The position numbers and the translations under genes are program-made. From Moraxellaceae bacterium (lineage in GTDB: Bacteria > Pseudomonadota > Gammaproteobacteria > Pseudomonadales > Moraxellaceae): a stretch of DNA of 8,782 nucleotides. Below the pieces are notes generated by a model, which worked only from the letters and a program-made list of their open reading frames with translations, was not told the DNA's origin and ran no database searches. Location of the stretch: the NCBI GenBank assembly GCA_021156385.1, contig JAJNDL010000028.1, forward strand, positions 1 through 8,782, written 5' to 3'. Positions within the stretch are counted from its first letter, which is position 1. Each line of letters opens with the position of its first letter. Positions 6,619 to 8,782 of this stretch are shown piece by piece.

Positions 6619-6650
6619 TTCTAAGACGGAAAATCGCAGCTGGTGAGCGG

Positions 6651-7085
6651 TTACTCGGCGGCAGAGGCCTGTTGCTCGGTGTCAGCGAAGGACAATATGC
6701 GGGGCCAGCGAGGATGGATCATCGCGGTTTCCGGCTCGGCCTCCTGGGTCACTACATAGACCCGGGTTTCGCCATTGATGGTGGCCAGCAACCCCTGGAT
6801 GAATTCGCCTTCTTCCAGGTCGAACCAGTAGCGCTGGCCTTCGGCATCCTTTTCCATGAAGCGTTCGACGACGATCTGCACCGGCCGGGGATTCAGGCGG
6901 GTCCAGCGCCCATCCTTGATGGACGACAGCCGGGCCCATCCCCCTTCGGGAAAGGCACAGAACTCTTCGCGGCGTTTGCCCCAGGTAATCCATTCGATGC
7001 CCCCATCGCGACGGCGGATGGGAAGTCGGGCATCAGGATGCGGGAAAAATACCTTTTTTTCTTGTAGCTGAATCGCACCACACAT
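6651..7085 (-). CDS. Short SRAP (SOS response-associated peptidase / HMCES-YedK-like) family protein
   Basis: A 144-residue protein that starts M-C-G, the hallmark of SRAP proteins, in which Met removal exposes catalytic Cys2. SRAP proteins such as YedK and HMCES react through this Cys with abasic sites in single-stranded DNA to form a protective thiazolidine cross-link. By eye the rest aligns: WITWG (32-36) with the FWGY region, RFMEKDAEGQRYWF (75-88) with the WFEWK...PYFI block so Glu78 is the likely active-site Glu, YVVTQEAEP (110-118) with the IITTEA strand, and MIHPRWPRIL (122-131) with IHDRMPVIL so His124 is the likely active-site His. At 144 instead of roughly 220 residues it lacks the long N-terminal segment with the NVAPT motif, and the NAR motif appears as WAR (50-52). 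There is no clear Shine-Dalgarno, but the essential N-terminal Cys makes this start convincing. It could be a specialised or partly degenerate member. Confidence 0.75.
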   Translation of the reverse strand: MCGAIQLQEKKVFFPHPDARLPIRRRDGGIEWITWGKRREEFCAFPEGGWARLSSIKDGRWTRLNPRPVQIVVERFMEKDAEGQRYWFDLEEGEFIQGLLATINGETRVYVVTQEAEPETAMIHPRWPRILSFADTEQQASAAE

Positions 7086-7145
7086 GGGGATTAATCACTT
7101 TCTACTTCCACCGCGCGACGTCCCTGCGTTGCGTGGCAAAAAAAT

Positions 7146-7208
7146 TCCGGACAAATCTGTGTGTACTTATCAGGCAGCGGTTCCGTATGTCCGGATCAAG
7201 TATGTCGG
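7146..7208. promoter_or_regulatory. Inverted and direct repeats upstream of the SRAP-like gene
   Basis: TCCGGACA (7146-7153) and TGTCCGGA (7188-7195) form a perfect 8-bp inverted repeat with centres 42 bp apart, close to four helical turns. GTATGTCCGG (7185-7194) recurs as GTATGTCGG (7200-7208), a direct repeat at 15-bp spacing. They lie 60-125 bp upstream of the SRAP-like start, in a 209-bp gap with no coding signal. The arrangement suggests paired regulator sites. No LexA box of the CTGT-N8-ACAG type is present. Confidence 0.3.
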
Positions 7209-7232
7209 CTCTTGGCGGCCGGCGCGGATACT

Positions 7233-7265
7233 AGCAAAGGTTTTGCTCCAGGGGCACTTACCCCT
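7233..7265 (-). other. Two small hairpins downstream of the AI-2E gene, possible weak transcript end
   Basis: AGCAAA-GGT-TTTGCT (7233-7247) is a perfect 6-bp hairpin, and AGGGG-N6-CCCCT (7250-7265) a 5-bp one, 30-60 bases past the AI-2E stop. Neither is followed by a clear U-tract on the minus strand, unlike the three strong terminators elsewhere in the window. They may stabilise the 3' end, act as operators, or be incidental. Confidence 0.25.
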
Positions 7266-7294
7266 CCGCCTATAAATCCCCCCTGTTCGGCCAA

Positions 7295-8371
7295 TCAGTG
7301 CGGCATGGATTGTGGGGGATGCCGGTGGGCATCTTCCAGCCATTCCCGCCAGACTGCCAGCATGACGGCCAGAATGACCGGCCCCAGGAAGAGTCCGATC
7401 ATGCCGAAAGCCGTCAGTCCGCCCAGTACCCCGAACATGACCAGCAGGAAGGGAATCTTGGTGGCATTGGAAATGACCAGGGGCCGGATAAAGTTGTCCA
7501 CCCAGCTCACGACGACCGTGCACCAGACCGCCAGGCCAATGGCCGGCCAGACCTGTCCTTCTGCGAAAAGCCAAATACATACGGCGCCCCAGGCGAAGGG
7601 CGTGCCGAAAGGAACCAGGGCAATCAGGGCGGTAACCGCCCCCAGGAATACCGGACTGGGAACCCCAGCCACGGCATAGCCCAGGCCAGCCAGGACCCCT
7701 TGAGCGATGGCCGTCAACACGATGCCATAGACCACGGCACGGGTGGTGGCGCCCATGGCCTCCAGATACCCCTCGATGCGTTGGCCCAGCATCCGGCGCA
7801 GCACGTCGCGGACTTGGGCGGCAAAGGCTTCGCCATCCCGATAGAAGAAAAAAACGGTCAGCAGCGCAAAGCCCAGCTTGGCCAGGTTACGACCCAAGCC
7901 ACCGGCCACGTCCCCCGCATGCTCCATGGCCCAGCTGCTCCACTCCTGGATCTGCGCGCGGAACGCCGCCGGATCGGCATTGAGGCGATCAAAGAACTCG
8001 GCTAGACGCGCCCCGATCCAGGGCAGACGGCGGATGCCGGCCGGCAATTCGACATGGCCCGCGCTCAAGGGGCCGACGACCTGCTGATACGCCGCCGCCA
8101 GCTCGCTACGCATGAGCAGCACCAGCCACACCACGGGCAGGATCAGCACCAGCGTCAGGAATATCGTCATCAGCAGGGCGGCAACAGTCGTATGTTGCGG
8201 CAGCCGCCGACGCAGCCGCAGATATACCGGCCAGGTGACATAAGCCAGGATTCCCGCCCATGCCACCGGGACGAGAAAAGGGCGCAACACGGCAAAGGCC
8301 AGCAGCAGCAGGCCGCCCAGGAAAATGGCGAGGAAGATCCGGCGCGTTATCGGCTGTGAAAGCGCATCCAT
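7295..8371 (-). CDS. AI-2E family transporter (integral membrane protein)
   Basis: A 358-residue inner-membrane protein of the AI-2E (PF01594, formerly UPF0118) family. Members are named after the E. coli autoinducer-2 exporter TqsA, but others move Na+/H+ or unknown substrates, so the substrate here is open. Hydrophobic segments lie at about 12-28, 31-48, 64-87, 163-177, 213-235, 239-266, 273-291 and 305-345 (probably two). A soluble stretch at about 90-160 is the family's typical loop after the third helix. Family blocks seen: FFFYRDGE (174-181), VPFGTPFAWG (253-262), WVDNFIRPLVI (290-300) and FGMIGLFLGPVILAV (322-336). The frame is open to 8764, but the ATG at 8371 is preferred: family similarity begins there, length is then typical, and the upstream extension is Cys/Arg/Ser-rich with no family match. 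The ribosome binding site is weak (GGGG 11 nt upstream). No neighbour suggests a substrate. Confidence 0.93.
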   Translation of the reverse strand: MDALSQPITRRIFLAIFLGGLLLLAFAVLRPFLVPVAWAGILAYVTWPVYLRLRRRLPQHTTVAALLMTIFLTLVLILPVVWLVLLMRSELAAAYQQVVGPLSAGHVELPAGIRRLPWIGARLAEFFDRLNADPAAFRAQIQEWSSWAMEHAGDVAGGLGRNLAKLGFALLTVFFFYRDGEAFAAQVRDVLRRMLGQRIEGYLEAMGATTRAVVYGIVLTAIAQGVLAGLGYAVAGVPSPVFLGAVTALIALVPFGTPFAWGAVCIWLFAEGQVWPAIGLAVWCTVVVSWVDNFIRPLVISNATKIPFLLVMFGVLGGLTAFGMIGLFLGPVILAVMLAVWREWLEDAHRHPPQSMPH

Positions 8372-8681
8372 GAAGAGATGCCCCAAGAGAAGTCGAACTG
8401 ATTCTGGCAGCCCTGACTGTAAAAGACTATTTCCGGGACTGTGGAGACAATCACAGCCTGCCCTCAGAAAGCTCGCATTGTCCGCGTGCAGACCGTAGGG
8501 CCGGGGGCGGCAGCCCCGGGCCAGCATTGTCAGGGCCAGCCACGTTTTCTGCGAGCTTGAACCGGCGGGCCGCTGAATTGCGTCCGGCCGCATGGCCAGC
8601 GATGGCGACCGTCTGGACTTGCTGGCATGCTCGACGCATTGGCGGCCGACTTGGCTGCCGTCAGTGTTGCCAGGAGTCGCC
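8372..8681. other. 310-bp divergent intergenic region
   Basis: This gap separates the AI-2E gene (minus) from the DUF3617 gene (plus) and should hold promoters for both. I find no hexamer pair good enough to call on either strand. Its most distinct element is a GC-rich imperfect hairpin at 8499-8522. The open minus-strand frame through it looks like a chance extension of the AI-2E frame. Confidence 0.5.
8475..8531. repeat. GC-rich hairpin flanked by short direct repeats
   Basis: GGCCGGGGGC (8499-8508) pairs with GCCCCGGGCC (8513-8522), with 9 of 10 positions complementary and a 4-nt loop. The octamer GCATTGTC occurs on each side in the same orientation (8475-8482 and 8524-8531). There is no U-tract, so it is not an intrinsic terminator. 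It could be a regulatory hairpin, a REP-like extragenic element or coincidence in GC-rich DNA. Confidence 0.3.
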
Positions 8682-8782
8682 ATGAAGTTGCGCCAGCTGT
8701 TCGCCGTTGCCTTATCCCTCGTTGCCAGCCCCGTGCTGGCGGATGACAAGTGGGAAGTGACCACCTCCTTCGAAATGGTCGG
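8682..8782 (+). CDS. DUF3617 family secreted protein, N-terminal fragment (3' end outside window)
   Basis: The first 33 codons run to the window edge. ATG at 8682 has a good ribosome binding site, CAGGAG with AGGAG 5 nt away. The N-terminus is a Sec signal peptide: MKLRQ, then a hydrophobic core FAVALSLVASPV, then a VLA-D cleavage site after Ala20. The mature start, DDKWEVTTSFEMVG, matches the opening of DUF3617 proteins (typically W-E-V-T then an E-M-x-G stretch), a periplasmic or surface family without a defined function. The gene was too short here to be found as a complete frame. Confidence 0.75.
   Translation, partial: MKLRQLFAVALSLVASPVLADDKWEVTTSFEMV

Noticed and set aside
6893..7081. 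A 62-codon minus-strand frame overlapping the SRAP-like gene, with a run of seven A's that might suggest frameshifting
   Set aside because: The M-C-G frame already contains the family motifs from start to stop, so no frameshift is needed and the overlapping frame has no features.
7158..7174. A possible LexA box upstream of the SRAP-like gene
   Set aside because: It begins CTGT but the second half is ATCAG rather than ACAG at the right spacing, so it does not meet the CTGT-N8-ACAG pattern.
8372..8764. A long N-terminal extension of the AI-2E frame
   Set aside because: It has no family similarity, no signal or membrane character, and overlaps the start of the DUF3617 gene on the other strand.

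Overview
The window reads as ordinary chromosomal DNA of a GC-rich gammaproteobacterium. The evidence is a set of proteobacterial families: a FadE/DmdC-type acyl-CoA dehydrogenase with the long C-terminal domain, a DUF4382 lipoprotein, a PF10118 protein next to an AraC regulator with an arabinose-binding-like N-terminus, and a DUF3617 protein. A lipid-degrading marine or Pseudomonas-like lineage is plausible, but the sequence alone does not fix the genus. There are no rRNA, tRNA, insertion-sequence, phage or CRISPR signatures.

Layout from left to right. The 3' end of pdxH (+) lies at 2-109, convergent with a short-chain dehydrogenase (-, 123-863). Upstream of the latter is a DUF4382 lipoprotein gene (-, 1034-2185), separated by a strong 17-bp-stem terminator from a 605-aa acyl-CoA dehydrogenase (-, 2412-4229). 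Next is a PF10118 'metal-dependent hydrolase' with a full diiron-type ligand pattern (-, 4501-5367, GTG start) and its own terminator. It is divergent from an AraC-family regulator (+, 5515-6585), with a 9-bp inverted repeat in the shared promoter region. A bidirectional terminator separates the regulator from a convergent, unusually short SRAP/HMCES-like protein (-, 6651-7085). An AI-2E family membrane protein (-, 7295-8371) follows, and the 5' end of a secreted DUF3617 protein (+, from 8682) closes the window.

Functional picture: most genes are single transcription units bounded by terminators or long gaps, so no large operon is evident. The SDR, the acyl-CoA dehydrogenase and the PF10118 protein with its regulator could all serve turnover of fatty acids or other hydrophobic substrates, but this is inference from families and proximity. 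The best candidates for something under-described are the regulator/diiron-protein pair and the mini-SRAP protein, which keeps the N-terminal Cys, Glu and His of abasic-site cross-linking proteins in only 144 residues. I see no multi-gene defence or mobile system.
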